NCBI GenBank assembly: GCA_937915785.1
Contig: CALGGY010000133.1
Coordinates: forward strand, 1 to 36,116
Length of the DNA stretch: 36,116 nt
From: an uncultured Bacteroidales bacterium
Lineage (GTDB): Bacteria > Bacteroidota > Bacteroidia > Bacteroidales > P3
Reading direction: 5' to 3'
Shown: one piece after another, positions 1-7,404 of the stretch
Numbering within the stretch: the stretch's first letter is position 1
Layout: every line of letters starts with the position of its first letter
Notes under the pieces: generated by a model
The model's input: only the letters and a program-made list of their open reading frames with translations
The model's database searches: none
What the model was told of the DNA's origin: nothing
Program-made: the position numbers and the translations under genes

Positions 1-42
1 CGCGGCCCGACACATTTCATCTATAATAACGAATATTCCATT

Positions 43-1908
43 TTACATCAGTCCCATCAGTTTCTGGAATGCGGTAAGGCATTGCAAAGCGTTGGTTTTT
101 ACATGGATAAACTCGTCGATACCGGCGGCTTTGAACTCTTCCACCTGCTCTTTGGGGAATCCGGCCAGCACGATGCTTTTAACCTTGCCTTTCAACCCTT
201 TGCAGGTGTCGGCCACTATTTCGGCATATTCGTCGTCGCTGGAGCAGAGCACCACAATGTCGGCATTGGCCTTAATGGCGGCCTCCACGCCTTCGGCGGC
301 AGTGGCAAAGCCCACATTGTCAATAATTTCGTAGCCCACCACGCCAAAGAAATTGGTGGCGAAAACCGAACGTGCGCGGCGCATGGCCACATTGCCGTAG
401 GTGAGCATGAACACTTTGGGACGGTGTCCGGAACGCTCGGTGGCCAGACGCAGTTCCTCGAACGGTTCGGCGCCACGGTACTGGTGCAGCTTGCGAATGG
501 GGCCTTCCTCCTTTTGGCAGCAACAACAGCATTTTTCCGACTTTGTTATCTTCTCGCTCATATTGTCGTTGAGGTTGGGATACTGGTTGGTGCCGAGTAT
601 AACGGTCTTGCGCATGGCAATGTCGTTGTTGCGTTTGGTGGCTGTAGCCTCGATTTCGTCCTGAACGAAACCCTGACGGATAGCTTGGGCGAAACCGCCT
701 TTTCCCTCAACGGCAAGGAAATTTTTCCATGCGTGTTGGGCTATGGAGTCGGTAAGGTTTTCTATATAATACGAGCCGGCGGCGGGGTCGGCAATTTTGT
801 CGAGGTACGACTCCTCTTTCAGCAGTATCTGCTGGTTGCGGGCTATGCGGTACGAGAAATCGTCGGGCTCCTTGTAGGTGATGTCGAACGGTGCCACAGA
901 GATGGAGTCGGCGCCGGCTATAACCACCGACATGGTCTCGGTAGTGGTGCGCAACATATTCACGTAAGCATCGTACAACGATTTGTTCCACACCGACGAC
1001 GAGGCGTGTATGAAAACTTTGTAGGCGCAGTCGCAAGCGGGATGGTACTGCTCCACAATTTTGCTCCAAAGCATACGTGCGGCACGTACTTTGGCCATCT
1101 CCATAAAATAGTTGGAGCCGATGGCAAAGCTGAACACCATATTCTTGGCCACTTTTTCGGGAGCCACGCCCCTGCCGGTAAGTTTTGCCATAAGCTCGTT
1201 GGCGGCGGCAAGATTGAAACCCAGCTCCTGAACAATGCTGGAGCCGCTGTTCTGGAAAAGGTTGCCGTTCACCGTAAGCACGCGGAAACCGGGCAGGTTG
1301 CTGTCGGCAAATTCGATGAGGCTTTTTGCCAGAGCGTACTCCCCTTCTTCGCCACCGCAGAAATCGCCGTGGTTGAGGGCATGTTTGAACATGTCGAAAT
1401 TAACGCTTCCCTGCACTGACTTGGGGTCGATGCCTTTAGTGCCGAGATACTCCACAAGGAGTTTCAGCAAGGCCACAAAATCGTTGGCACAGTTGAAGTT
1501 TATCTTAACCTTGGTGGGGTCGATGCCGTTGAGCAGAGTTGCCATATCGGCAGGGGTGGAAACTTGTTTTGCACAGAAACCCAGCGAGTTGCAACCGCCT
1601 TTCACAGCCTCGAGGGCAATGCGGTTGGCTTCGGCGGGGCCCTTCACTTTGATGTCCTGACGGATGTCCCAAACATTGGAACGTGCCTGTTTACCGCGGG
1701 TGAAGGGAAACTCGGCGGGGTTGGTGTTCAGATACGAGAGGTTTTCCAAATCCTCGGCGCGATAGTAGGGTTTCACGTTGAACCCTTCGATGGTACGCCA
1801 CACCAACTTCTTCTCGTAGTCGGCACCTTTGAGGTCTTTATTTATCACTTCCTCCCACTGCTTGGTGGAAACTGGCGGAAATTCCGCAAACAACTTGTTA
1901 TCTTCCAT
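43..1908 (-). CDS. mutA: methylmalonyl-CoA mutase small (beta) subunit
   Basis: Non-catalytic subunit of the heterodimeric B12-dependent mutase that interconverts succinyl-CoA and methylmalonyl-CoA in the cytoplasmic succinate-propionate pathway. The 621-residue length fits the family. The N-terminal two thirds is the TIM-barrel mutase domain (motifs such as WDIRQDI, GSNYFMEMAKVRAARMLW and MSVVIAGADSISVAPFD). The last ~130 residues are a B12-binding-like fold that lacks the DxHxxG cobalamin-ligand motif of the large subunit, as expected for MutA. I start at the ATG at 1908 (MEDNKLFAEF) because the 35 codons upstream are low-complexity and contain a promoter-like box. The large subunit mutB would lie downstream, off the left edge. 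Oddity: five consecutive cysteines (residues 460-464) in the linker between the domains. Confidence 0.93.
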   Translation of the reverse strand: MEDNKLFAEFPPVSTKQWEEVINKDLKGADYEKKLVWRTIEGFNVKPYYRAEDLENLSYLNTNPAEFPFTRGKQARSNVWDIRQDIKVKGPAEANRIALEAVKGGCNSLGFCAKQVSTPADMATLLNGIDPTKVKINFNCANDFVALLKLLVEYLGTKGIDPKSVQGSVNFDMFKHALNHGDFCGGEEGEYALAKSLIEFADSNLPGFRVLTVNGNLFQNSGSSIVQELGFNLAAANELMAKLTGRGVAPEKVAKNMVFSFAIGSNYFMEMAKVRAARMLWSKIVEQYHPACDCAYKVFIHASSSVWNKSLYDAYVNMLRTTTETMSVVIAGADSISVAPFDITYKEPDDFSYRIARNQQILLKEESYLDKIADPAAGSYYIENLTDSIAQHAWKNFLAVEGKGGFAQAIRQGFVQDEIEATATKRNNDIAMRKTVILGTNQYPNLNDNMSEKITKSEKCCCCCQKEEGPIRKLHQYRGAEPFEELRLATERSGHRPKVFMLTYGNVAMRRARSVFATNFFGVVGYEIIDNVGFATAAEGVEAAIKANADIVVLCSSDDEYAEIVADTCKGLKGKVKSIVLAGFPKEQVEEFKAAGIDEFIHVKTNALQCLTAFQKLMGLM

Positions 1909-1944
1909 TATATTAGCTATTATTTTCCATTGTTTATGAAAATG

Positions 1945-1952
1945 CAAATATA
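1945..1952 (-). promoter_or_regulatory. -7 promoter element upstream of mutA
   Basis: TATATTTG on the minus strand matches the Bacteroidota -7 consensus TAnnTTTG and lies 37 bp before the chosen mutA start. No convincing TTTG -33 box is seen at the usual spacing, so this is a moderate call. Confidence 0.45.
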
Positions 1953-2069
1953 CGAAAAAAAAGTGAGATATGGAAATTGTTTTTTTTCGAAACGAAAATG
2001 CAAAATTTGACATGTATTATTATATAGTGTTACAACCAACCTCGAATAGGTTGCATCCCAATAACCCCT

Positions 2070-2112
2070 GACAATCGAAGCGCAGTCTGGGGACAGACAA
2101 TCGAAGCGCAGT
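2070..2112. repeat. 17-bp direct repeat, two copies
   Basis: GACAATCGAAGCGCAGT occurs at 2070-2086 and again at 2096-2112 (26-bp period) in the intergenic region between the divergent mutA and patatin genes. It could be an operator pair or a simple duplication. Nothing else is recognised between 1909 and 2186 apart from the mutA promoter box. Confidence 0.6.
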
Positions 2113-2186
2113 GTAGGAAAAAAACACCTTACCATAAAACAATTACAGCAGCAGCACGTTATATATCATCAAAAAAACGACAAATC

Positions 2187-3143
2187 ATGCCAACAAAAAA
2201 ACACCAACTTGGAGTGGCTTTCAGCGGCGGTGGTGCCAAGGCCGCGGCGCACTGCGGAGCCATAAAGGCTTTGGAAGAATACGGGCTGCGTCCCGACGCC
2301 ATTGCCGGCACCAGCGCCGGATCGCTTGTGGCCGTGCTCTACGCCTCCGGATACCGCCCCGAACAGATGATTGACCTGTTTTCGGGTCTGAAATTCTTTA
2401 AGGACATTGTAACCCCCGGCATGCCCAAAGGGGGATTTTTCGACTCCAAGCCCCTTGTGGAGTACATACGCCAGCATGTGCCGTTCCAAAAGTTGGAGGA
2501 TCTGCCCATCCCAACCTTTGTGGTAGCGTCGGACATAGAACACGGCCGCACCAAGGTGTTCACCCGTGGCGAACTGGCTCCGCGCGTGGTGGCGTCGTGC
2601 TCCATACCAGTAATTTTCCGCCCAATGGCGATAAGCGGCACCCACTATGTTGACGGCGGAGCTTTCCAAAACTTGCCCGTGCCTGCCATACGGCAAAAGT
2701 GCGAAAAGGTGATAGCCCTGAACCTCAACCTGATAAACGAGGGAGAATACAAGGAAAACATCGTCGCGGTTGCATACCGCTCGTTTTCGATGATGTTTAT
2801 GAGCAACACCATTGCCGACGCCCGCAGCGCCGACCTCGCCATCAACCTCGACACCTTGGGATGCACCGCTTTCGACATGTCGAAACTGGAAGAGCTGTTT
2901 TTCCGCGGATACAACAGCACGGTGCAGGCTTTGGAGGAAAACGGCTACACACGGCAGCAGGAATACAAGGCTGTGGAGTTTGCACCAAAGAAAAAATCCA
3001 AGAAAGCCGACAAAAAAACGGAACCGAGCATGGCCGAAAAACTGACAAAAACCGTTACCCAGCGCATCGGCAACTTGCGCAAAAACAACAAACTGCTTCC
3101 GCAACCAAAGGAAAATCAGCCAACTACAAAAAAAGAACGGTAG
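2187..3143 (+). CDS. patatin-like phospholipase family protein
   Basis: Predicted serine acyl hydrolase of the bacterial patatin family (318 aa). The oxyanion-hole glycine motif SGGGAKAAAHCG lies at residues 13-24. The nucleophile elbow GTSAGS has Ser43 as the catalytic serine, and the DGG motif has Asp156 completing the Ser-Asp dyad. There is no signal peptide, so it is probably cytoplasmic or membrane-peripheral. The last ~60 residues are lysine-rich and low complexity, outside the catalytic fold; they could bind membrane or nucleic acid, but that is a guess. The gene stands alone, divergent from mutA and directly upstream of rnpB. The substrate cannot be read from the sequence; phospholipase or lysophospholipase activity is the family default. 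Confidence 0.9.
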   Translation: MPTKKHQLGVAFSGGGAKAAAHCGAIKALEEYGLRPDAIAGTSAGSLVAVLYASGYRPEQMIDLFSGLKFFKDIVTPGMPKGGFFDSKPLVEYIRQHVPFQKLEDLPIPTFVVASDIEHGRTKVFTRGELAPRVVASCSIPVIFRPMAISGTHYVDGGAFQNLPVPAIRQKCEKVIALNLNLINEGEYKENIVAVAYRSFSMMFMSNTIADARSADLAINLDTLGCTAFDMSKLEELFFRGYNSTVQALEENGYTRQQEYKAVEFAPKKKSKKADKKTEPSMAEKLTKTVTQRIGNLRKNNKLLPQPKENQPTTKKER

Positions 3144-3159
3144 ACAGCACTTTTTTTCG

Positions 3160-3167
3160 TACTTTTG
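3160..3167 (+). promoter_or_regulatory. -7 promoter element of rnpB
   Basis: TACTTTTG fits TAnnTTTG and lies about 7-10 bp before the predicted 5' end of the RNase P RNA. The -33 box is not obvious. Confidence 0.55.
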
Positions 3168-3174
3168 CAAGACA

Positions 3175-3552
3175 AAAAACCGCAGCTGTTCTATCGCCGG
3201 CCACGCAAGTGGCGGGAGGAAAGTCCGGGCAACACAGGGTTCCATACTTCCTAACGGGAAGGTGTCCCGCAAGGGGCAACAGATAGCGCCACAGAAAAAA
3301 TACCGCCTGCGCAAACACGGCGCCGTTCCGGAGCAGGTAAGGGTGAAAACGCGAGGCAAGAGCTCACGACGCATGGCAGCGATGCCTGTGATGGCAAGCC
3401 TTATGGGTTGAAAGACCAAATATACCGGCAGTAAAGGGCTGACCCGTCCGTTGCCGGGGGGTAGGTTGATTGAGGCGTCGGGCGACCGCCGTCCTAGATA
3501 AATGATAGAACGCTTTGCAGCGACAGAACCCGGCTTACAGGCTGCGGTTTTT
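3175..3552 (+). ncRNA. rnpB: RNase P RNA (bacterial type A)
   Basis: RNA subunit of the ribozyme that removes tRNA 5' leaders. The universally conserved 5' block GAGGAAAGTCCGGGC is at about 3216-3230. The conserved core with AGGGTGAAA and the 3' block ACAGAACCCGGCTTA near 3524-3538 are both in the right order and spacing. The ends pair to form P1: ACCGCAGC near 3180 with GCTGCGGT at 3541-3548, followed by a run of T that also serves as terminator. The length of about 375 nt is normal. Exact ends are inferred from P1 pairing and the upstream -7 box. Confidence 0.95.
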
Positions 3553-3563
3553 TTTTATAATAA

Positions 3564-3594
3564 TTTGGTTTATCAAAAAAAAAATGTATTTTTG
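3564..3594 (+). promoter_or_regulatory. -33/-7 promoter ahead of the 6S-like RNA
   Basis: TTTG at 3564-3567, a 19-nt spacer, then TATTTTTG at 3587-3594 form a textbook Bacteroidota promoter. Transcription would begin near 3600 and read into the structured RNA. Confidence 0.7.
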
Positions 3595-3647
3595 CAGAAT
3601 AAACACAAAAACTTTAACAATATGTAAATACGTAATATACAAAGACA

Positions 3648-3812
3648 TATAAAAAGCGTTTGCGCTAAAGGATATTCTTGAAACGTTCCATTAATAGCAA
3701 GTTACAATCCTATAAAGCAGAAACGCCTACGTTGCTTATCGTGGGCTTTACTTAGGATTGTACAGGTCGTGGAACACCTCAAGAATATCGAGCGAAGTCC
3801 ACGTATTTTTTT
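3648..3812 (+). ncRNA. 6S-like long-hairpin RNA (candidate)
   Basis: This gene-free stretch folds into one long rod. The lower stem pairs GATATTCTTGA (3671-3681) with TCAAGAATATC (3779-3789), then TTCCA (3686-3690) with TGGAA (3770-3774). A central asymmetric bubble of 13 nt (3691-3703) faces 8 nt (3762-3769). The upper stem pairs ACAATCCTA (3704-3712) with TAGGATTGT (3753-3761), TAAAGC (3713-3718) with GCTTTA (3745-3750), and CTACG (3727-3731) with CGTGG (3740-3744). A T-rich tract at 3806-3812 follows. Rod, large central bubble and apical stem are the architecture of 6S RNA, which mimics an open promoter to bind RNA polymerase holoenzyme. The strong promoter at 3564-3594 supports an independent transcript. 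Structure is seen; the 6S identity is inferred. It could instead be a leader of the transporter downstream. Confidence 0.6.
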
Positions 3813-3885
3813 ATTGTCTTTTTGGGAACTAATAATAAATGAGAACAAATACCAACCAAAGACAACCAAAACACACTACAACATT

Positions 3886-4242
3886 ATGAGATTAGGATTA
3901 TTGATAATCAGTCTTACCATACTCTTGGCTATTGGCAACGTATTATTTAAAATCACAAAGTCCCACATGTCAAATTACAACCAGGAAACTCAGTTCTTCC
4001 TCTCTATTTTTAAAAACTGGTATTGGATTTTGGCAATGGGACTTTCTTTTTTTGTAGCCGCAATACTTTGGATGTACATCTTGAAACACTTCGAAGTGTC
4101 GAAAGCTTACCCGCTTACCTCATTGAGCTACATTTTCGGCATGATATTAGCCGCGATTCTTTTCAAAGAGAAAATCACGGCTTCTCAATGGATAGGATCC
4201 GGATTGATAATAACGGGCTGTCTTCTTATTTTTAGTTACTAA
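3886..4242 (+). CDS. small 4-TM DMT/SMR-superfamily (EamA-like) transporter
   Basis: The 118-residue protein is almost entirely four hydrophobic helices, the size and layout of small multidrug resistance (EmrE) and ArnE/F-type half transporters, which work as dimers in the inner membrane. The C-terminal part (EVSKAYPLTSLSYIFGMI, then FKEKITASQWIGSGLIITG) is characteristic of DMT-superfamily proteins, with the typical FxEKIT before the last helix. I start at the ATG at 3886: the same frame stays open upstream to 3769, but that part overlaps the structured RNA and does not look protein-like. The substrate is unknown; drug/proton antiport or lipid-linked sugar flipping are the family options. 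It sits about 70 nt after the end of the 6S-like RNA. Confidence 0.8.
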   Translation: MRLGLLIISLTILLAIGNVLFKITKSHMSNYNQETQFFLSIFKNWYWILAMGLSFFVAAILWMYILKHFEVSKAYPLTSLSYIFGMILAAILFKEKITASQWIGSGLIITGCLLIFSY

Positions 4243-4283
4243 AAACCAACAACAATTACTAATTTCAAAAAAAATCAAAAATC

Positions 4284-4754
4284 ATGAAGAAAATTCTTTT
4301 TATCATCGCAGCTGTATTCACAATGACAGCAACAGCAAACGCACAGAACAACGCTCTTGGCGTACGTCTGGGCGGCGGACAGGGCTACGGCGCCGAACTT
4401 TCCTATCAACGTGGCTTGGGCGGCAACCGACTCGAACTCGACCTTGGCCTACGCACAGGAGAGCATTTCACAGCCTTCAACCTTACAGGCATCTACCAGT
4501 GGACAGGCACTATTGCAGGCAACTTCGGATGGTATGCGGGCGTCGGCGCCAGCGCAGGATTCTGGACTTGGGAGAGCGGGCACGACAGCGACGGAAACAT
4601 CGGCATTGCCCTTGCCGCTCAAGGAGGCTTGGAATATGACTTCAAGGCCATTCCAATCCAACTTACCCTGGACATCCGTCCCAAATTCTACATTCTTCCA
4701 TCCACCGATTTCCACTGGGGAGACATCGCACTCGGCATCCGCTACCGTTTCTAA
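4284..4754 (+). CDS. secreted outer-membrane beta-barrel protein
   Basis: The 156-residue product has a clear Sec signal peptide (MKKILFIIAAVFTMTATANAQ, cleavage after residue ~21). The mature part has alternating aromatic/hydrophobic strands rich in Gly, and ends in an aromatic C-terminus (GIRYRF), the outer-membrane insertion signature. This predicts a small 8-strand-like barrel in the outer membrane, similar to the many OMP_b-brl proteins of Bacteroidales. No enzymatic motif is visible. The gene follows the transporter by 41 nt on the same strand and could share its transcript. The exact role is unknown. Confidence 0.75.
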   Translation: MKKILFIIAAVFTMTATANAQNNALGVRLGGGQGYGAELSYQRGLGGNRLELDLGLRTGEHFTAFNLTGIYQWTGTIAGNFGWYAGVGASAGFWTWESGHDSDGNIGIALAAQGGLEYDFKAIPIQLTLDIRPKFYILPSTDFHWGDIALGIRYRF

Positions 4755-5188
4755 TAAATACAATGTAAACATGTCCTGCTTGAACCAAATATCGATTGAT
4801 TCTAAAAAAGTCATGAACAATAAAAAATCTTTATTTTTGCAGCACATATTTCTTTTTAGTTATTAACAAAATTAATTGCCTATGATATAGATAACATTAG
4901 AAAACAATGCGCATCATAGAATAGGAAAAAGCTTAATAATTCACTCCAGAATCTTTGAATTCTGCGACAAACTCAATAATTCTGAGCCCAAGGGAAACAA
5001 TAAGCCCTAGTAATCAATTGCCGTAATAGGTGTTGTGTTACCGAAGGCTCAAAAGAGCAATTTGAGAATAAACAGTGCCATGCTTTTTTTTATGTGCATT
5101 TCTCGATGGCACCAAAAGAATCATTACATAATCATCAAAATAATTAAAAACCGTTGGTGGCAATGGTATATAACCGCCTGTATTTAGA
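4755..5188 (+). other. gene-free region with a promoter-like box and small hairpins
   Basis: No credible reading frame is seen across about 430 nt. A TAnnTTTG match (TATTTTTG) at 4832-4839 could start a transcript, but no -33 box is evident. Downstream are short inverted repeats: CAGAAT/ATTCTG near 4950, GCTC-AAAA-GAGC at 5047-5058, and GTGCCAT (5075-5081) with ATGGCAC (5106-5112). These are compatible with a small RNA or the leader of the lipoprotein gene at 5.2 kb, but none is diagnostic. Confidence 0.35.
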
Positions 5189-5211
5189 ATGAAAAAAATA
5201 TTTTTGTAGCA

Positions 5212-5625
5212 ATGGGAGCCATCTCATTGATGATGTGTTCCTGCGCTTTGACTCCAAGTTCTTTTGTCAAAGCAGTTGACGGTGGTACTTGGAGTACCAT
5301 CATGGTTCGCGATGACTTGACCTATGACCAGGCTTTCAATGATGTGCTTGATGTTGTGTTCAAACGGTTTGAAATGGACATGATTTCAAAGGAGGGAGGT
5401 TACGCTCGTACTAACTGGATTTACACATGGAATACCCGCGGCCAATACACTAATAAATACCGTACGCGTGTGATTTTCAAATTCTCCGCTGACCGCAAGA
5501 AAGTTGACATCAAAACCGAAGCTGAATATGGCGGAGACCCCAACTGGATAAAAGGCTTCGACACACGGCTACTGAGCACAATGAAGCAAGATATCAGTGG
5601 CGTGGTAGGTAGAACTGTTCTTTGA
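5212..5625 (+). CDS. hypothetical lipoprotein, signal peptide out of frame
   Basis: This frame encodes 137 residues starting MGAISLMMCSCALTP, which looks like the second half of a lipoprotein signal (hydrophobic core, then Cys) lacking its basic N-terminus. The missing part is present upstream: ATG at 5189 followed by seven A (5192-5198) reads MKKIFL and stops at TAG 5207-5209. One extra A would give MKKNIFVA joined in frame to MGAISLMMCSC, a complete lipobox signal peptide. The mature part is a compact alpha/beta domain of unknown family with YDQAFNDVLDVVFKRF and later strands such as YRTRVIFKFSADRKKVDI. It ends just before a strong terminator. Either it is a slippage or phase-variable gene, or its export signal is lost. 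No function can be assigned. Confidence 0.65.
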   Translation: MGAISLMMCSCALTPSSFVKAVDGGTWSTIMVRDDLTYDQAFNDVLDVVFKRFEMDMISKEGGYARTNWIYTWNTRGQYTNKYRTRVIFKFSADRKKVDIKTEAEYGGDPNWIKGFDTRLLSTMKQDISGVVGRTVL

Positions 5626-5642
5626 TAGGACATCGCACGCAT

Positions 5643-5674
5643 CAAAAAGGCGGGCATTGCTGCCCGCCTTTTGT
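5643..5674 (+). terminator. rho-independent terminator
   Basis: Perfect stem CAAAAGGCGGGCA-type arm (5643-5656) and TGCCCGCCTTTTG (5661-5673) with loop TTGC, 18 nt after the lipoprotein stop. GC-rich stem with A/T flanks, so it can work in both directions. Confidence 0.85.
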
Positions 5675-6107
5675 TTCCCAGATCAACCCGACCCAAAAGC
5701 ATTTTATCATTGGCACCAACCAAATCCCACAAAAGCAACTACAAAAAAAATCGATGAGACGACTTAGAAAAAACATCAAAGTTTCACATCAGCACTCACT
5801 CCAACTCCACGAAGATACCATCTCTCTCGAAAAAAAAACGGAACGGTGCAAAACCTCTCCAATGTAGTTTTTTTGAAGCAGTTAAATATCCGTTTGCCAA
5901 GATATGAATGGCTGAAAAGATTTCGAATTGTCGATTGTTTAATAGCTTTTGACAGATTAAAAACGAAAATTATTCTAAGTGGTATTTGTCTCAGACCGAA
6001 ACTAAAAACAACACACACAAATTTAATTATCAACGCTTTACACCACAGCGGCAAAATCACACTGTAAATTACCGATGCAAACGGCATATTAATTCGGAAA
6101 AAAGTTG
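5675..6107. other. gene-free region upstream of the Rpn-like gene
   Basis: About 430 AT-rich bases without a recognisable gene. Short open stretches exist on both strands (for example plus 5846-6067) but have no family signature, signal peptide or start context. On the minus strand a short open frame ending at 5776 has a barrel-like tail (YLRGVGVSADVKL), which may be a remnant or chance. No inverted repeats of an insertion sequence were noticed. Confidence 0.3.
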
Positions 6108-6115
6108 TATCTTTG
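6108..6115 (+). promoter_or_regulatory. -7 promoter element of the Rpn-like gene
   Basis: TATCTTTG matches TAnnTTTG and gives a start site about 15 nt before the ATG at 6136. No -33 TTTG is clear. Confidence 0.5.
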
Positions 6116-6135
6116 CAAAAAATACCAACTACACT

Positions 6136-7077
6136 ATGAGGGACAAGACATACATCAGTTTCGACTGGGCTCTGAAACGCCTGTTGCGCGACAAAGCCAA
6201 TTTCGACGTTCTCGAGGGCTTTCTGTCCACCCTTTTGGGAACCACGATAAATATACACCGCCTGCTTGAGAGCGAGAGCAACAAGGACCGCGACGACTCC
6301 AAAATGAACCGCGTGGACATCCTTGCCGAAAACACCGAGGGCGAGCTGCTGCTCATCGAAGTACAGGGCGAGTCGGAATTTGCTTATTTCCAGCGTATTC
6401 TGTTCGGCGCGTCGAAACTGGTAACGGAATACATAGACAGCGGCAAGAATTACGAAAACGTGAAAAAAGTGTATTCCATAAACATAGTGTATTTCGACCT
6501 TGGGCAGGGCAAGGACTTTGTATACCACGGCAAAACGGAGTTCCGCGGAGTGCATTACGACGACGTTTTGCGACTTTCGTCGTTCCAGCAGCAGAAGTTC
6601 GGCGTGGACGAGGTTTACAAACTCTACCCCGAGTATTACATCCTGAAAGTGAACGATTTCAATCGCTGGTCGAAAGTTCCCATTGAACAGTGGATTTATT
6701 TCCTCTCCACAAGCGAAATACCCGAAGACGCCGATGCACCAGGACTGAAAGAGGCCCGGCAGAAACTACTATTTACCAAGATGAGTCGCGAGGAACAGGA
6801 GGCTTACCGCCGATATATAGACGACCGCGTGATTTTGGCCGACCAAATTTACACCGCACGGGGCGAAGGCAAACTCGAAGGACGCGCGGAAGGACGCGCC
6901 GAAGGACGCGCCGAAGGACGCGCGGAAGGCCTCGCCGAAGGCCTCGCCGAAGGACAGGCGCAAGGCAGAAAAGAAGCACTACTCGAAAGCGCACGAAAGA
7001 TGAAATCTTTAGGAGTTGACATCAACATCATCCGCTCGGCCACAGGCCTATCCGAAAATGATATAGCGGAACTGTGA
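6136..7077 (+). CDS. Rpn-family PD-(D/E)XK nuclease / putative transposase
   Basis: A 313-residue member of the Rpn/PDDEXK_2 family, annotated in Bacteroidales as recombination-promoting nuclease or PD-(D/E)XK transposase. N-terminal YISFDWALKRLLRDK is the family hallmark (F-x-K-x-x-F equivalent). The nuclease core follows as VDILAENTEGELLLIEVQGE, with Asp, Glu and the E-x-Q variant of the (D/E)xK catalytic strand, around residues 55-80. A conserved FLSTSEIPEDA region comes next. The C-terminus carries a tandem GRAEG-type repeat (about residues 248-277), also usual in this family. Rpn proteins cut DNA and raise RecA-independent recombination. They are often multicopy in Bacteroidales genomes. 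I start at the ATG at 6136, just after the -7 box; the frame is open further upstream without protein-like content. Confidence 0.88.
   Translation: MRDKTYISFDWALKRLLRDKANFDVLEGFLSTLLGTTINIHRLLESESNKDRDDSKMNRVDILAENTEGELLLIEVQGESEFAYFQRILFGASKLVTEYIDSGKNYENVKKVYSINIVYFDLGQGKDFVYHGKTEFRGVHYDDVLRLSSFQQQKFGVDEVYKLYPEYYILKVNDFNRWSKVPIEQWIYFLSTSEIPEDADAPGLKEARQKLLFTKMSREEQEAYRRYIDDRVILADQIYTARGEGKLEGRAEGRAEGRAEGRAEGLAEGLAEGQAQGRKEALLESARKMKSLGVDINIIRSATGLSENDIAEL
6877..6966 (+). repeat. 12-bp tandem repeat inside the Rpn-like gene
   Basis: About seven copies of a 12-bp unit, GAAGGACGCGCC with variants (GGCCTC for GGACGC in later copies), encode the repeated EGRA/EGLA tetrapeptides. The unit keeps the reading frame on gain or loss of a copy, so length can vary without breaking the gene. 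Confidence 0.85.
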
Positions 7078-7342
7078 TATCCTGTCTGCCGCCACACCCA
7101 TTTTTTATGAAAAAATAAAGGCTGGTAGCAACTACAACTATCTGAACAACAACACTATACAGCAGCCAATTTCGCATTCCGGCCACCACATATTTTATAC
7201 TTGTGGGGACTTTTTTTTTCGTCTGAAAGCACGTATTTCCGACACATCTTTCAGGCATCCAGCCGATATACACCGCATCAACATACTAGGTTATTGAGAG
7301 TTCGCCTCTCCAATGCAATTTATAGAACCATCTTTATATTTA

Positions 7343-7374
7343 TTTGCAATTTTATAAAATGTTTTGTAACTTTG
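7343..7374 (+). promoter_or_regulatory. -33/-7 promoter of the EF-hand/LRR gene
   Basis: TTTG at 7343-7346, a 20-nt spacer and TAACTTTG at 7367-7374 match the Bacteroidota consensus well. The start site near 7381 leaves a leader of about 24 nt. Nothing else is recognised between 7078 and 7342. Confidence 0.72.
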
Positions 7375-7404
7375 CACTTTCAAAACCCAAAAAAAATCAA
7401 AACT

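Noticed and set aside
82..1419. 445-codon open frame on the plus strand, antisense to mutA
   Set aside because: MutA on the other strand has clear family motifs throughout; the antisense frame has no recognisable domain and is a codon-bias shadow.
2169..3419. 416-codon minus-strand frame across the patatin gene and rnpB
   Set aside because: It crosses a conserved RNA gene and a gene with catalytic motifs on the plus strand; the translation is low-complexity and unlike any family.
3769..3885. N-terminal extension of the small transporter
   Set aside because: It overlaps the 3' arm of the structured RNA and its T-run and reads as polar text without a signal; the internal ATG at 3886 gives the normal 4-TM length.
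4755..5188. tmRNA or tRNA gene
   Set aside because: No acceptor-stem pairing with a CCA end, no T-loop GTTCRA box and no tag-peptide frame were found.
5622..5867. 81-codon plus-strand frame after the lipoprotein gene
   Set aside because: It runs through the strong terminator hairpin and has no protein-like features.
5776..6555. 259-codon minus-strand frame overlapping the start of the Rpn-like gene
   Set aside because: It is antisense to the nuclease domain and mostly hydrophobic shadow text; only its last residues look barrel-like, which is too little to call.
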